NCBI GenBank assembly: GCA_947623455.1
Contig: OX392542.1
Coordinates: forward strand, 14,205,625-14,269,624
DNA from: Mimachlamys varia
Taxonomy: Eukaryota > Mollusca > Bivalvia > Pectinida > Pectinidae
Direction of reading: 5' to 3'
Length of the DNA stretch: 64,000 nt
Shown here: piece by piece, positions 25,501 through 35,880 of the stretch
Numbering within the stretch: position 1 is the first letter of the stretch
Layout of the letters: every line of letters starts with the position of its first letter
Notes under the pieces: model-generated
What the model was told of the DNA's origin: nothing
Databases searched by the model: none
Seen by the model: only the letters and a program-made list of their open reading frames with translations
Made by a program: the position numbers and the translations under genes

Positions 25501-26249
25501 ACATTTAAGAATCATATGTTTCAAACAGATTTATCTCCCTTGTCACAGTTATCGATCTATAAATTTGCCTGGTATCCATACCTTTCTGTATAGTTGGTAA
25601 ATTTCAGGAGTATTTGTATGAAACATTTTGTGAGGGTTTAATTTTATAAATCAGATTATAATTATTGAAACTTAAGATTATATGGCAACAGTCTAAAACA
25701 TTTTTGTGAAGTGTTAAATTTTGCAAATATTGATGCATTTACAATTATTAGCAACCATGCAGTAGTTTAATTTTGTTATAAGTTATTTAGTGTGATATTA
25801 AGATGTGTCAGATCGTAGAGATTTTCTGTGATAAAATAAAAATGTCAAGAAACTTTACCAGGGAGTTTTTAGGATTTGTGTATGATAAAGATTTTTACCT
25901 TTTTTACAAATTGGGCTTGACTTTTAAATTTGTTCTTTATGCCCAGATTTTCAGAAGGAACACTTGTGTGAATGAAGAGCTTGTAAAACAAGGCCTGTGT
26001 AGAGTGTCGTACGATGGTGAACAGGACATGTCTCAGATGTCAGAAACTCAGTCAAAACTTCTAAATACACTCATAGGATTGGAAAGTGTTGCTTGTAAAA
26101 AGGGGGCAGGAATGTGGAAGGTACAACCCACGGAAAAGAAGTCTACAAAGATTGTAGGTGCCTTAAGAGGAATTGTTACTCTTCCATGGACAGGACTTAA
26201 AAACATGGCCAGTTATTTTGGAAAATGGTTCAAAAGGAAAAAGGAATAG
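13526..26249 (+). CDS. C3orf33: C3orf33-like protein (SNase-like fold, one membrane segment), five coding exons
   Basis: Coding exons are 13526-13627, 23688-23747, 24740-24899, 25289-25458 and 25947-26249, joined in phase through AG|...|GT sites to give 264 aa. The match to vertebrate C3orf33 runs the whole length: MDRYMREAK in exon 1, a hydrophobic segment WLAYGVGTVGLVLVLRGVHA (residues 35-54, likely membrane anchor), DIPKHFIKNGVRLRGRV (exon 3), and VNEELVKQGLCRVSYDG in exon 5, with a basic tail KWFKRKKE. The middle has the small beta-barrel layout of the SNase-like family, but I see no nuclease active site. From memory, the family has been linked to inner mitochondrial membrane organisation (called MISO in flies) and earlier to signalling; treat the function as unsettled. 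ATG 13526 is chosen because upstream of it an acceptor-like TTTTACAG (13491-13498) precedes only 27 noncoding bases, implying a noncoding first exon further upstream. Intron 1 is about 10 kb and repeat-filled. Confidence 0.88.
13685..14090. mobile_element. Dispersed repeat in C3orf33 intron 1
   Basis: The stretch opens with TAGGGGTGTAACAATGCATT and repeats short words (CAATGCAT, AGTATC, GGTATCAAT) in both orientations. It resembles a known bivalve palindromic repeat, but the ends are not clear. Confidence 0.35.
14740..15410 (+). mobile_element. 5S-rRNA-derived SINE-like element
   Basis: Bases about 14893-14990 follow the 3' two thirds of 5S rRNA: AGTTAAGCAACAATGAGC for the 5S A-box region and GCATGGGTGACCGCCTG for the C-box (5S TGGATGGGAGACCGCCTG), with GTGGTCAGTAGTT between them. 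The element ends with the tail CTAGCTGTTAATAGGAC, which also appears in reverse orientation at 33440-33480. An (AC)n run (about 15322-15342) lies inside. This fits a SINE with a type 1 polymerase III promoter; a real 5S gene would be intact. Confidence 0.65.
16467..16533. other. 14-bp inverted repeat around a 39-nt loop
   Basis: TAAGTGTGTAATAC (16467-16480) is the exact reverse complement of 16520-16533. It could be the terminal repeat of a tiny palindromic element. No other support is visible. Confidence 0.4.
17186..17330 (+). mobile_element. tRNA-derived SINE, copy 1
   Basis: It shares with 26486-26630 the head GATTAGGTTGCCTTACAAGC, an A-box-like TAGCTCAGTGTTAGAGC, a weak B-box-like region (GGGTCGCGAGCCCC), and the tail CACTATCTTTATCA. 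Two copies with the same order and length define the family. It sits in C3orf33 intron 1. Confidence 0.75.
17577..17972 (+). mobile_element. MITE family A (AAAGGCCCAATATACGTAAC ends), copy 1
   Basis: It starts with AAAGGTCCAATATACGTAAC and ends with the reverse complement TTACGTATATTTGGCCTTT, so it has terminal inverted repeats of about 20 bp. The interior (ATGCAAAAATAAGCC, GAATTGAAAATAATTCAGG, CAACTGCTGCTGTACA) is shared with copies at 46282-46796 and 61424-61784. No transposase is encoded. Confidence 0.8.
18330..18800. repeat. About three ~150-bp tandem units (bivalve repeat)
   Basis: The string GGTGGATCTTTCCCAA and variants, followed by TTTCATAT, CCCC, and CTAGTTGTGCTGTATTGAT, recurs at about 18430, 18590 and 18735. 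The head has CCGTCCGTCGTCCGTCC. The open frames on the minus strand are by-products. Confidence 0.7.
19420..20475. repeat. Second block of the ~180-bp gaccttgacc family
   Basis: Diverged units with GTAGCATGCTGG, GTTTGTTCAAATGAAT, CCTTGAC and CAAGGTCAC recur here and end in the family terminus GCCCTTTGGGCCTCTTGTT (20453-20471). The block lies in C3orf33 intron 1 and is older-looking than the 8-12.8 kb array. Confidence 0.8.
20888..21115 (+). mobile_element. 'tagctcacctggttcaaagg' repeat, copy 1
   Basis: The head TAGCTCACCTGGTTCAAAGG, the central GCATCAGGG-like region and GGCCCCTTGGGCCTGAGGGG are shared with 26948-27355 and, in part, 60995-61400. This is a common bivalve interspersed repeat. 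Confidence 0.65.
21300..21660 (-). mobile_element. SINE-like dispersed repeat, copy 1
   Basis: The block CTCCACCTGGGTTGTTGGAG, GTTGTGTGGGCAGGAGAAAA, ACACTTTCTC is shared with 45040-45375, as are upstream pieces (ATTGTGTTCTGTTTG, GTAGTGGGA). The second copy ends in a tRNA-like head on the minus strand, so orientation is inferred from it. Microsatellites (AAT)n and (TATG)n lie at 21128-21142 and 21344-21362. Confidence 0.55.
22777..23130. mobile_element. MITE with TATAGCGTGTTC terminal inverted repeats
   Basis: The left end TATAGCGTGTTCCATTTATC and right end GCTAAATAGAACACGCTATA are imperfect inverted repeats that continue inward (GGAACGTTCC/GGAACATTCC, then CCAACTTGGAA on both sides). At ~354 bp with no coding capacity it fits a non-autonomous DNA transposon, with a possible TA target duplication. 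It lies in C3orf33 intron 1. Confidence 0.8.
23822..23880. repeat. 24-bp tandem repeat, 2.5 units
   Basis: CTGGTGAACATGTCACATGATA repeats in C3orf33 intron 2. Confidence 0.85.
24054..24557. repeat. 56-bp minisatellite, nine units, with four-unit higher-order pattern
   Basis: The core GGATATCTCAGTGTAATGCT starts at 24061, 24117, 24173, 24229, 24285, 24341, 24397, 24453 and 24510. Two tail types exist: A ends GTTAGTTGTTACATGATAGC, and B ends CCACATGACAGTAATGTACA. The order is A, then (A B1 B2 B3) twice, where B1 has CATGCCAG, B2 has TGTGGAT with TAACGC, and B3 starts ACTATTTT. The array is in C3orf33 intron 2. Confidence 0.92.
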
Positions 26250-26330
26250 AAAGAAGTAGAAATGTATTAAGTTTTTAGATTCAATATGTCTTATAAGTTA
26301 TTGTTTGAAGGTGTGTTGAAGAATTTTAGT

Positions 26331-26336
26331 ATTAAA
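26331..26336 (+). promoter_or_regulatory. Candidate poly(A) signal of C3orf33
   Basis: ATTAAA, the common variant signal, lies 82 bases after the stop codon with GT/T-rich sequence following. No AATAAA occurs closer. Confidence 0.45.
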
Positions 26337-26485
26337 GTGTTGATTTTTTCCAGTACATTTCCTAGTCAAAAGAATTTGCCTGGAATGATATTTGTTTGCT
26401 ATCTTATAATTGATAAGATCTATTTTATAGTAATTGTCAATATGTATACTAATTAATGAACAAAAGATGACATTGCAAAAGACGT

Positions 26486-26630
26486 GAATTGATTAGGTTG
26501 CCTTACAAGCGGGAGCTGTTGGGTATTTCCTTTTAGCTCAGAGGTAGAGCATCGGGCTGGAGCGCCAAGGGTTGTGGGTTCCAGCCCTAGCGATGACACT
26601 ATCTTTATCACTTTTCCTATTACAACATGA
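26486..26630 (+). mobile_element. tRNA-derived SINE, copy 2
   Basis: Same family as 17186-17330. The tRNA-like part is better kept: A-box TAGCTCAGAGGTAGAGC and B-box-like GGGTTCCAGCCC (about 26534-26588). It lies just downstream of C3orf33. Confidence 0.8.
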
Positions 26631-26947
26631 CAAACTGCTGAGGTGTCACGTTATAATAGGTACTAAATGGTATTTACTGCACTTGTGGGGATATTAATTC
26701 TACGAATTAGCTTGTTGAAGACAAAGTTGAAATACCAAAAACATGTCTTTATATGTATGTTACTAACGAGTGTTAAAAATATGATAAACCAATATACATG
26801 TACTTGCAGAAATACATATTGATATTATTAGTCAAAACATATTTCAACTTCGGGATAAATTGAGACAGCCACCAGTTGATAATGGGGCAGTGCACTTACG
26901 CTATGATGTCATAATTATATATAAGCATGACTCCATTACAATGATTT

Positions 26948-27355
26948 TAGCTCACCTGCTCAAAGGATAGGGTCAAAAAGGAGAAATGTATTAAATTGTA
27001 AAATCCCTCTCCTTCTTAAGGAAAGAGAGCCTGGATATTGTCCAGGCTAATGCCCCAGGGGCCTGAGGGGCGGGGCCCAATAATGGAAATGTAGTAAATT
27101 CTTTAAAATTCATCTTCTGTATGAATATCAGGATAGTTGTTGAATATTTGGTCTGAAGCATCCAAGGGTGAAGGGAATTAGATAATTTTTCAATTGGTGG
27201 ATCTGACCCCAAGATCCACAAGGGGAAGTTTTGTAAAATTCTTTAATTTTCTAAATCAATGACAGAATAATTAATTATTATCCGAATTGGTCCAAGATGG
27301 TTTTGATACAACTGTACTAAGGTGAGTGATACAGGCCCTCTGGGCTTCTTGTTTG
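26948..27355 (+). mobile_element. 'tagctcacctg' repeat, copy 2, near full length
   Basis: It starts TTAGCTCACCTGCTCAAAGG, has CAGGGGCCTGAGGGGCGGGG in the middle and ends GATACAGGCCCTCTGGGCTTCTTGTTT, the usual terminus of this bivalve family. Short minus-strand frames inside are not genes. Confidence 0.75.
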
Positions 27356-28224
27356 GAAAATAACATCACTAAGTCTTTGTGCAGTGCAAATGTAAATATT
27401 AAACAAAGACATAGTAAGTTTATATTGAACTGAAATCGGTCATTGGTAAATGCAATTAATGATTTAGAATATATGGGAGAAGGGAGATAATGCATTTACG
27501 TCATATTTGTACTTCTAGCAGGAAATCAAATGTATTGACAAGAAGGAACAAGTTCATAACTTGAAAAACTTTTTTTTGTGTTTAATATCCATGTTATTGT
27601 TTATAATTAAATAAGTTTTGCCAAAGTTGGTTTGCTCTCATTTTTTTATATTCACATTATGACTGCTACTAGTCAAAAAGCAATTATGGTGCATAGGCCT
27701 ATCTCAAAAGTGTTGTTATATCTCCCTTGTTTGCCATTATTATCATTATCTAAAAAAACTGTTAGCCGAGATAAAAGTTTGATATCGTTTCTAAGTGAAA
27801 ACAAATTAATGTTAATTTATTGTTAATTGTCATGTATTTCAAGTAAATTATAGTAACATTTTAAACTACTTTGCATACTTTTTTTTTAATGTGATAGACT
27901 TAGATGAAATATCTATTATTGAAATAATAAAATTTGATTATGAAATATTAGTAAAATTATTAAAATTTTATAATTGAATTAACTAATTAAATCAAATTAA
28001 AATATTGAAATAAAATTTGGAAAACAAATAATATCAAATCAAACAATAAATATTTGAATACAGTTATCTTTATCAATATGTATTATTTACAATACACTTT
28101 CTCTTTCTATAATTTTGCTAATAGTCGTGGACGGGGAACTACGTGAACCGTAGAGCTATATATATAGACATCAGATTGGTATATTTAGGTTTGCTTACAC
28201 AGTTACTTCCCTTTAAGCATTGGG
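27356..28224. other. AT-rich intergenic stretch
   Basis: Between the repeat and the promoter of the EF-hand gene I see no exon, no tRNA and no strong repeat; 27840-28070 is extremely AT-rich (TTTAAT/AAATTA runs). Confidence 0.5.
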
Positions 28225-28263
28225 TGACGTCACACAGCAACACCGAAAGCGTCAAAATGGCGG
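28225..28263 (+). promoter_or_regulatory. CRE and YY1-like motifs in the EF-hand gene promoter
   Basis: A perfect palindromic CRE, TGACGTCA (28225-28232), and a YY1-type AAAATGGCGG (28254-28263) lie 100 and 70 bases before the start codon. Both are typical core-promoter elements near animal transcription starts. Confidence 0.5.
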
Positions 28264-28271
28264 ACACGTAA
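28257..28271 (+). other. Five-codon upstream ORF (ATG...TAA)
   Basis: ATG GCG GAC ACG TAA precedes the main start by 59 bases. It is translated only if transcription starts upstream of 28257; if the YY1 site marks the start, it may fall at the very 5' end of the mRNA. Confidence 0.35.
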
Positions 28272-28330
28272 CAGGTGCCCGATCAATCTCCTGTACGTCT
28301 CCTTAGATTTAGCGGTTATACAGTGGAATC

Positions 28331-31300
28331 ATGCCGAAGAAGAAAGGAAAATCGGGAAAATCTAAGAAAGGGGGGAAGAAGAAGGGCAAATCTTCTGCGA
28401 AAGAGGGATCGAAGCCTGCGAAAGCAGACCCAATGGCTCCAATGTTCGTGCAACCCCCACCCCGACCAGGCGAAAGGGTACTGTACAGTTAACAATTATT
28501 GTTTTAGTGCAAACTGTCTGTTAATTCATCGATCGCTGAACACAGAAGTGGTCTACAGGAAAACTTTTGGATGACAATAAAGAATTAATAGGCGTGTGTC
28601 AGTGTAGAAATTGGGCTGAGACTTCGTTTCCCCCTCCTTATTTTAAGAATGGTACTTTGTAGAAGCAATTCAACAATCAAGTATAAAAACAACTGTTAAT
28701 GTTTGACAGTTATGTAATTGCTGTCTTTGTGTCATACCAATAACATCTACCCATTCACAAACATGGAGGTAAAACACAATCTTGAGTCGGGATATAACTT
28801 GGGTTAGCAGTATATATATATATATTAGTTTAAAAATCCTGCAGCAGATCTAGACCAGATAGCTCAATTGATTGAGTGTCGTCTAGAGTTTTCAAGGTCT
28901 GATTGGTTGAAACCGTGATGTGATTGTGCAATTTTCCTCTCTTAATGTTACACGCCAATACAAATACAGTGTTGAGTTTGTGGTGCCTATTAATGATCAA
29001 TTGTTTTATTTCCTTTAATGATAGAAATTTATTAAATCTACAGTTGGTGGAACTCCTGAAAAAGAATCCAGTGGACGAGAAGGAGATTCATGGATACAAA
29101 GTGACAAACAGAATTCTAAAGCAGCTAACTCCACAAGAAATCCGAGATCTGTTGATGGTGTTTGAACTGTTTGATAATAACAGTGATGGGTAATGTCAAA
29201 GTTCAATTATTTAAATCCTAAACATTGATACATGGATTATGATCAATTGTATGTGATCTCAACCATTTGTTCACTTGTATTATAAAGTTGAAGTTGCAAA
29301 GTTTTCTATTTGATTGTTTAAAGAAATGAAAAAGTTACCCAAAAAATCAATACAGCCGCTATATTTATGTCATTTAAAAATGACTTATAGTTTAAAATTG
29401 TCATGTTCATGCAGGTACATATTGATAACATTACATGTTTTGATTAGGGTGGGATTTTATGACATATTTCCTCCTCTTTATTTTGGAATATTTTTCATGT
29501 CAGCTGAGTTTCTTTTACATCATTATAATATAAGTTGATAAATATAAGTACAATGTTGTTACAGTGTTTATTATTTTGTGCCTGTAACCAAGGTAGAATT
29601 ATTACATACATGTACATCCAAACTCTTCTCTACAGTCTACTAGGCTATAAATTAAAATACAGACCAGCATATATACTGTGATTTATCCAGTGAGGGATTC
29701 AAGGAGATTTTACATACATATTATTGTGACTCTCAATGATTTATCTGTAGTCACCTTTAGTCTGATCTGAGTTTTGAAAGTCGTAAATAATTGTTTTGAT
29801 GTATTGTTTGACAGGTACCATGGGTCAGCTGAACTTCGTCGTGCAATGAGGGCGTTAGGATTCAAGTGCTCAAGGGAGGAGGCAAAACAGCTGATATCTG
29901 ACACAAGTCTCAAAGGCAAAAAGTGAGTCAAGATTAGATCTGTACTTTAACAAATTAGTCCTAAATTGTATTATTTATTGAATTATCCAAAAACATACTT
30001 ACAAAATGTACAATGCAATAATATCACTTTATCTATGGCAAAGGCCAAAATTACTAATAGAATTATTATGTCATTTTGGTATATTGATTTTATACTCTTT
30101 AAAACATATTTACTAAATACCTTACAACTTTTATGTCAAAATATTGAAATTGTACTGCGGGCTGGAGATCTTTAGTGTTAATTTAGTCTTTATTATTATT
30201 ATAATACCTAACATATTTCAATTAATGAATCATTTATTGATCAAAATCCACACCTTTAATTTTAATGTTGAAACACTAATTCAAGAGATTTTTATAACGG
30301 TTCAAATGATGTGATTCTAACCTGAATTTATTTGTATTTGATATTTTTTAGGGGGTATAGATCAGTAGAATAGACATGTTTTCGTGTTTTTAGATACAGT
30401 ACCTTGCTTGTTTTGTGTTTCTAGTATGATAGATTTCCCAGAGTTCCTGGAGGCGGTGATAGACAGACAGGGGGATGCCAGAGACATGTATGATGAAATA
30501 CTCAAAGGATTTAACATGTTTGACTATGGTATGTTGCTAGATAATTATTCCACATTTAGAGAGCATAATGTTAATTTCCTTAACATGCATCTACTTAATA
30601 ATGGGTGAATATGGAAGGGTGAAAGTTTGTCTGGGCGAAAGTTTGTCTGCATACCTAAAACAGGGATGAAAATCATCCTCCAAAAGATGGAATTCCTCCT
30701 TTGTGATAATTTTGGTGTAATGTTAATTCTTTAAATTTCCCATTAAAACCCTTTAAAATGTGGGTTTTCCTCCTTTTTCGCAATTGGCTGTTTTAACTCT
30801 GATAAAACTTTCCTAGTACACAGTATTATATAGAACATGAAATTGTTCATGTATAATTAAGGGCTATGTTCCAATATTAAATGTGTCAGAGGTGGGAGGC
30901 ACCTGTACTTATATATCCTGTGTGTTGGCGTTAAGACTAATCTGATTTACATGTAAAAACAGATCCTCACTTTTACTAACGTGCCTACACACGATAGTTA
31001 TAGTGAGGATCTGTATTTTAATTAGATTGGGTTAAGACCGGATCTACCTGACAATCCTTATATTAATCACTTTGAATATTTGATGGGTGGTGGCCATGAC
31101 GCCCCTTAAAATGTACCTCCCACATGGTTAATTCTGAAAGAGCCCTAATCATTTTGCTAAAAAATTTGGTACAATATCTTTTCGGCACTGATTGATGTTC
31201 GTCAATTTCTGTTTTCCAGAAAAGACAGGAGCAATATCTCTGGATGGTCTAAAGCTTGCTTGTGAAGACGCTGGTATCAAGTTTACCCAGAAAGAGCTGG

Positions 31301-31392
31301 AGGAGATGATTGAGGAGGCAGATCTCAACGGTGACGGCAAAGTCGACCAATCAGAATTTATCCGTATCATGCTGCAGACAAACTTATTTTAG
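28331..31392 (+). CDS. Centrin-like EF-hand protein with Lys-rich N-terminus, five exons
   Basis: Exons 28331-28477, 29044-29189, 29815-29922, 30425-30528 and 31220-31392 join in phase to 225 aa. Residues 1-25 are almost all Lys, Gly and Ser (MPKKKGKSGKSKKGGKKKGK), followed by a Pro-rich linker. Residues ~78-225 follow the centrin/caltractin pattern (LTPQEIRDLL, RRAMRALGFKCSREEAKQLI). EF-hand loop 1 (93-104: D, N, D, G, G, E) and loop 4 (203-214: DLNGDGKVDQSE) have canonical Ca-binding residues. Loop 2 (~134-145) lacks the first acidic residues, and loop 3 (167-178) ends in Gly where Glu is needed, so probably only two sites bind calcium. Known centrins act at centrioles, basal bodies and contractile fibres; a role there is inference. 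Exon 1 uses a weak donor (GTACTG), the least certain junction. I do not assign an ortholog name. Confidence 0.85.
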
Positions 31393-31993
31393 ACTCTTCA
31401 AAATCTAGCTCAGTGTTATGTTGAAAACCTGTATAATTGGGTGAAAAATTCAGTTGAAGGTGTCCCTGTGTGAATATTTTAAATACTTTGGTATGAAATA
31501 TTCTATTAAATTTGGACCTTGATCGTTATTAAAATTCATGGCCTGTTTTCAGGAAGTATTTTGCAATATCTGATTAATATGTCATGTTACAACTTCAATG
31601 ACCAATCTTGGATCCCATGAAGAGATTAAGACTCTACTTCAGGGATATTTTGTTTTCTTACACATTTTGTAGTTTCTTTTTCCCTTTGATTTCTTTATAA
31701 CTTTCGTTTTAAGATTTTTTTTTATCAAAAAGAATTTATTTAAGTAAATTCAATTGAAATGTATTCTAAAAGGAAGATTTTCTTTTTACACATTTTATAC
31801 ATTTTGTATATTAATCCAATTTAAAAAAATCTATTTTGCAATAAGTTTTCATCAATATAGGGTTTGAGTCCCATACAGATTGAAAATATTTGTATGTTAA
31901 TATATCATTGTTTAACGTTTCTGTCATATATTACATATTTCACATTCATGTATTGTTAACTTGCAATGTATCTAGTCTATAGATAGTTTTGTA

Positions 31994-31999
31994 AATAAA
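31994..31999 (+). promoter_or_regulatory. Candidate poly(A) signal of the EF-hand gene
   Basis: AATAAA about 600 bases after the stop codon. A second AATAAA at 32539-32544 is possible, which would place the open frame 32016-32366 within the 3' UTR. Confidence 0.45.
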
Positions 32000-33429
32000 T
32001 TTCATTCAATCATTTTTGAGTATCAGTAATCTTCTTTCACAATTAATCTTGTATAATATTGTGAATCCAAACAAGGACAGCCAGGATGTGGTTAGATTTT
32101 GTCAAGATGTTAGAGGTACTGGTCTGACTTTTGCACAATTTAACCTTTTCTGTTACACTTGGAGCCCTGAAATACACATTAGAATTCGGGGGCTATTTGA
32201 GTTGTATCAAGCAGGTGGAGGGATGGAGGAACCTGTAATAACATATCATGGGTGGTTTAGTAAAAACCAGATTTGCCTTTTCAACACCATTACATTAATT
32301 AAACAACTGTATGTCACTGAAGGTGACACTGCAGTGGCCTTATCACCACGACAACTTGTCAAATGACTTGTTCAGCTGTTGGAAGGACATTATCTATACA
32401 TCACCCACTTTTTATTACTAGTCCGCTAATATTGATATACAGATTCACTTATTAAAGATAGCTGTAATAAATTATGATGTATTGATAATTATACAAGTCT
32501 TCTGCATCAAATGATGATATCATCTAATTTTCAAGTTTAATAAAACTTACAGCATGAAATGTGTTTGTCAGCTGTCCCATTGAAATACTGTTAAGTTAAA
32601 CGTTGGCGCAATCATTTTAAAGCATTTTCATTGATACATTCGTGCGTTGATGGTAATTATTACATAATGATATAAGCAGAGTATAAAAACTCAAATTGGC
32701 GCAATTATATTTCAGTACAATGATTTCAGCAGGAAAATGCTGAAATAAGATTGCCGCATAATTATGTATATTAACAGTAGCTTTTTACTAATCTACAACA
32801 CCAAGGAAGGAGACAAAAAACATGAGTTTTTGTGAAAAATATAAATTTTATTGAAAAAATAGATATAAACTCATTTGGTACTTAACCAGTTGTATAACTC
32901 TATATATAGCTATGGAGTACCTTTAATGTCAAAATAAAGGTATAATACATGTACATAACATCAAAATAAACAGAGCTGTACAATAACACTGTATATGAAA
33001 GTCCCGGGGTACATAGGTGTAAACAATCTTTATATAATTATACTTTAATTCATAACGGGTTAAATTTTCAGTACCTTCATTTCACACTAGACTCATAATC
33101 CTGCTTTATTAATCTAGATCTAATCATGATGTATCACTCAATTTGGTATTTTCCATCCGGTGTGAAATTTGCATACAAAAAGTGATCATAACAATAACCT
33201 GTTACACGATAAATATTTGTATAGTATTTTTTTTTAATTATGTATAGAGATCAAAATTATCAGCAGTTTTAAAGTATCTCTGACCTGTACTAACATTACC
33301 TGTATAACTCATTCACCCCCTAAATATCAAACTGGACTTTCTTGGTCTTTGTTTTGGTGTTAAATTTAAAGTTTAAATATAAACTTGGGGTGAAGGTTGA
33401 ACAAGTTCACTGAGCCTGCCCATTGAAAG

Positions 33430-33485
33430 TTTGGTTTGGTTTATTTTGTTTTATGTCCTATTAACAGCTAGTGTCACCTAATGAT
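33430..33485 (-). mobile_element. SINE 3' tail fragment, reverse orientation
   Basis: TTTTATGTCCTATTAACAGC is the reverse complement of the tail of the 5S-type element at 15375-15400 (GCTGTTAATAGGACGTAAAA). Only the end of the element is recognisable. Confidence 0.5.
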
Positions 33486-34474
33486 GAACTTTGGGTTGAA
33501 TGGCCGCGTCTATTTATTACAACGAGAATAACAAATTTGTTTTATTACAAAATGTTTTTTTCAAGGGAGACAACTTTCTCCAAACAACAAATGTATTGCA
33601 TCTTATGTATATCTTACAAAGTGAAAAGGATGTAAGTGAATATTATTGTCAGATGTGGAAGATAATTTGAAATATGCATTGTACTGCGAGTATTAATTTA
33701 ACTGGGTGCACTATCAACAAAATATGAGAAACTGATGAATTAAACAAAACAAAAACAAAAACATGACCGACAACCTGAGGTGTATCTTCTATTAAACTAC
33801 CATACGGAGAGAACAACAATATATTATTTCACTAATATTACAGTAGTTACATTAAGATGATAGGTATTGATTGTTAAAGATTGATTGTTGTGAATACAAA
33901 TATAAAAAGTGCCTGTTATTAAATCAACAAAGTAAGATCAAAATTAAAGTGAAAGATACATTTTCATTCCAGCCTTGTGACCTTTGCTCAGACTTGGATA
34001 ACATCTAATCTATAATTCCATAAACCTTGTCCTTTACTGTACTTCAGTCAGCAAAAATTTTTCAGAAAATGAATTTAAAAAAGAAAATTAACTAAACATC
34101 AATGTAAGTTACGTACATTTCTTATGCTATCTCTTTTAAATAACAACTCTTGATATATAATTTGATTTTAAAATTCATTTTCAACGAGAAATGTGTATGA
34201 CTTTCAAGATTGTGAAGAAGTTGGAGATGAGAATGTGCCCCATATATAGTGTAAAATCTGTTTTATGTATGGAGTACCAGTTAGTAGTTTTCAGAATAAC
34301 AATTTATTTGCATCACCACTTTTCATCGAGTCAAATCCTATCTAAATGAAAGCCAAAGACAATATTTAAATTGCAACGAGTGCCCTCCTCAAATACAAAT
34401 ATGTGTTACAGTATAAGATCTGGTGTCATCACATGAAGAACAAGGGCGACTGTTTACTTTTGTGTAACCCTGAC

Positions 34475-34612
34475 CACAGTTGTTTGAGTTTCTGTCAGTA
34501 AATAATAAATATATATGTGTGAAATGAGCCTCCCATTACAGTAATGTAATGGGCCGCGGCTCAATATATATAAACATTTTTTTATATACTGACAGAAACT
34601 CAAGCAACTGTG
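34475..34612. mobile_element. Nested palindrome, possible small MITE
   Basis: The outer arms 34475-34500 and 34587-34612 (TACTGACAGAAACTCAA...) are inverted with one mismatch in 26. Inside, CCCATTAC (34532-34539) pairs with GTAATGGG (34546-34553) and GAGCC with GGCTC. The whole 138 bp can fold as one hairpin. Confidence 0.65.
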
Positions 34613-35115
34613 CCCTGACCCAGTACAATACAACTCAACACATGGGACTGGTTGTTTAAATACAACAACAAAATCGTGTTTTATAAAATGTTACATTTTC
34701 AGGTATAAATCCTGGCGGATCTGCTGCAATGTTCATGCAGGCCTTGCAAGGTTTTGTCTAAACTCAACTGACAGCAGCAACAGATAGTTAGATATAGCCC
34801 AAGAAACGATCTTATTAAATAATTGAACAAGTCTGGTGCAACCTTTTGGTTCGTGCTAAAACAAAAGAGGCCCATTTCAACACAGTATTGTATAATACTC
34901 CACAAGAATCTAGCACTACTGACCTGTTAGGATATGGATTTCAATTAATTAACTGACGTCAAATTAATTGCATAATGAAGTAAGCATATATATAATATCA
35001 CTATTTACAAATATCATACAAAGGATAACACAGCAGTTGATAAATCATAAATATAATCATGATTAGATTAATGGTTGATCATATAAAAATTGAATAGAAA
35101 ACATCAAAACAAATG

Positions 35116-35283
35116 ACAGTTGAACCCCATTACCTCGAAGTCGACAGTAAAACTTTGAGTTAACCAGGTATTGGAGTTACGCAAGTTTGAATGCTAGCGT
35201 AAACTTGGTCCGGACCGACGCAATACTTCAAATTAAACAGGGTCTTTGAGTTAGACGAGTTCAAGATAATGAGGTTCAGCTGT
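35116..35283. mobile_element. MITE family B (ACAGTTGAACC ends), copy 1
   Basis: A ~168-bp imperfect palindrome whose left end ACAGTTGAACCCCATTACCT mirrors the right end AGATAATGAGGTTCAGCTGT. The interior (GTTTGAATGCTAG, CTTCAAATTAAAC, GGTCTTTGAGTTA) is shared with 41404-41580. Confidence 0.8.
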
Positions 35284-35527
35284 AATTTCATTAAGTAGCC
35301 ATTTACACACAACCCTTGACCATATCAGACAAAGCTTCTTCAAACCAAACTGAAAACTTTTTATCCGTAACACATATGTTCTGTCCCAAAACAATCCTTG
35401 GCCTAAGTTGAAGCATGACAACTATAAAGCTTAACAAACTACATAGTAGTGAGGTGGATGTGAAGCCACTTTTAAACTAGAAATACTTAATCCGTCCGTT
35501 ACACAGTAACATCCTTCAACACTTTAT

Positions 35528-35618
35528 GTCAACTCATACACCCATGAAATTCCAAAATGAACTCTTCCAACATTTGTATTGGAAGAGTTCAAATGTCTTA
35601 AGGGGTGAATGAGTTAAC
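35528..35618. mobile_element. MITE family C (TTAACTCATTCACCCC ends), copy 1
   Basis: The left end TCAACTCATACACCCATGAA mirrors the right end AAGGGGTGAATGAGTTAAC; the centre is TGGAAGAGTTCAAATGT. At ~90 bp it is fully palindromic. Related copies are at 35787-35880 and 58449-58534. Confidence 0.75.
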
Positions 35619-35786
35619 GATCACATTTCCTTCAATATAATAACAGTAAATCAATAAATGTATACATGTATCACATAATTACAGCTTATAACATGAACAT
35701 ATTGATCAAAGTACAAAGTTAAATTAAGTATGTACAATTAGCAGTTCTGTAGTGAGGTATATTTTTACAAACTGCACAAATATAAA

Positions 35787-35880
35787 ATTAACTCATCCTA
35801 CTCCCATAATTCCATGGTAAACTATTCCAACATTAAAATAAGAAGAGTTCAAGTGTGTCTCTAGGGGTGAATAAGGAAAC
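35787..35880. mobile_element. MITE family C, copy 2
   Basis: TTAACTCATCCTACTCCCAT on the left, AGAAGAGTTCAAGTGTG in the middle and AGGGGTGAATAAGG on the right match copy 1 with several changes. Confidence 0.65.

Noticed and set aside
32016..32366. 116-codon open frame downstream of the EF-hand gene
   Set aside because: It opens with TTG, has no early ATG, no motif I recognise and no good splice sites. It sits between two candidate poly(A) signals, so 3' UTR or chance is likelier.
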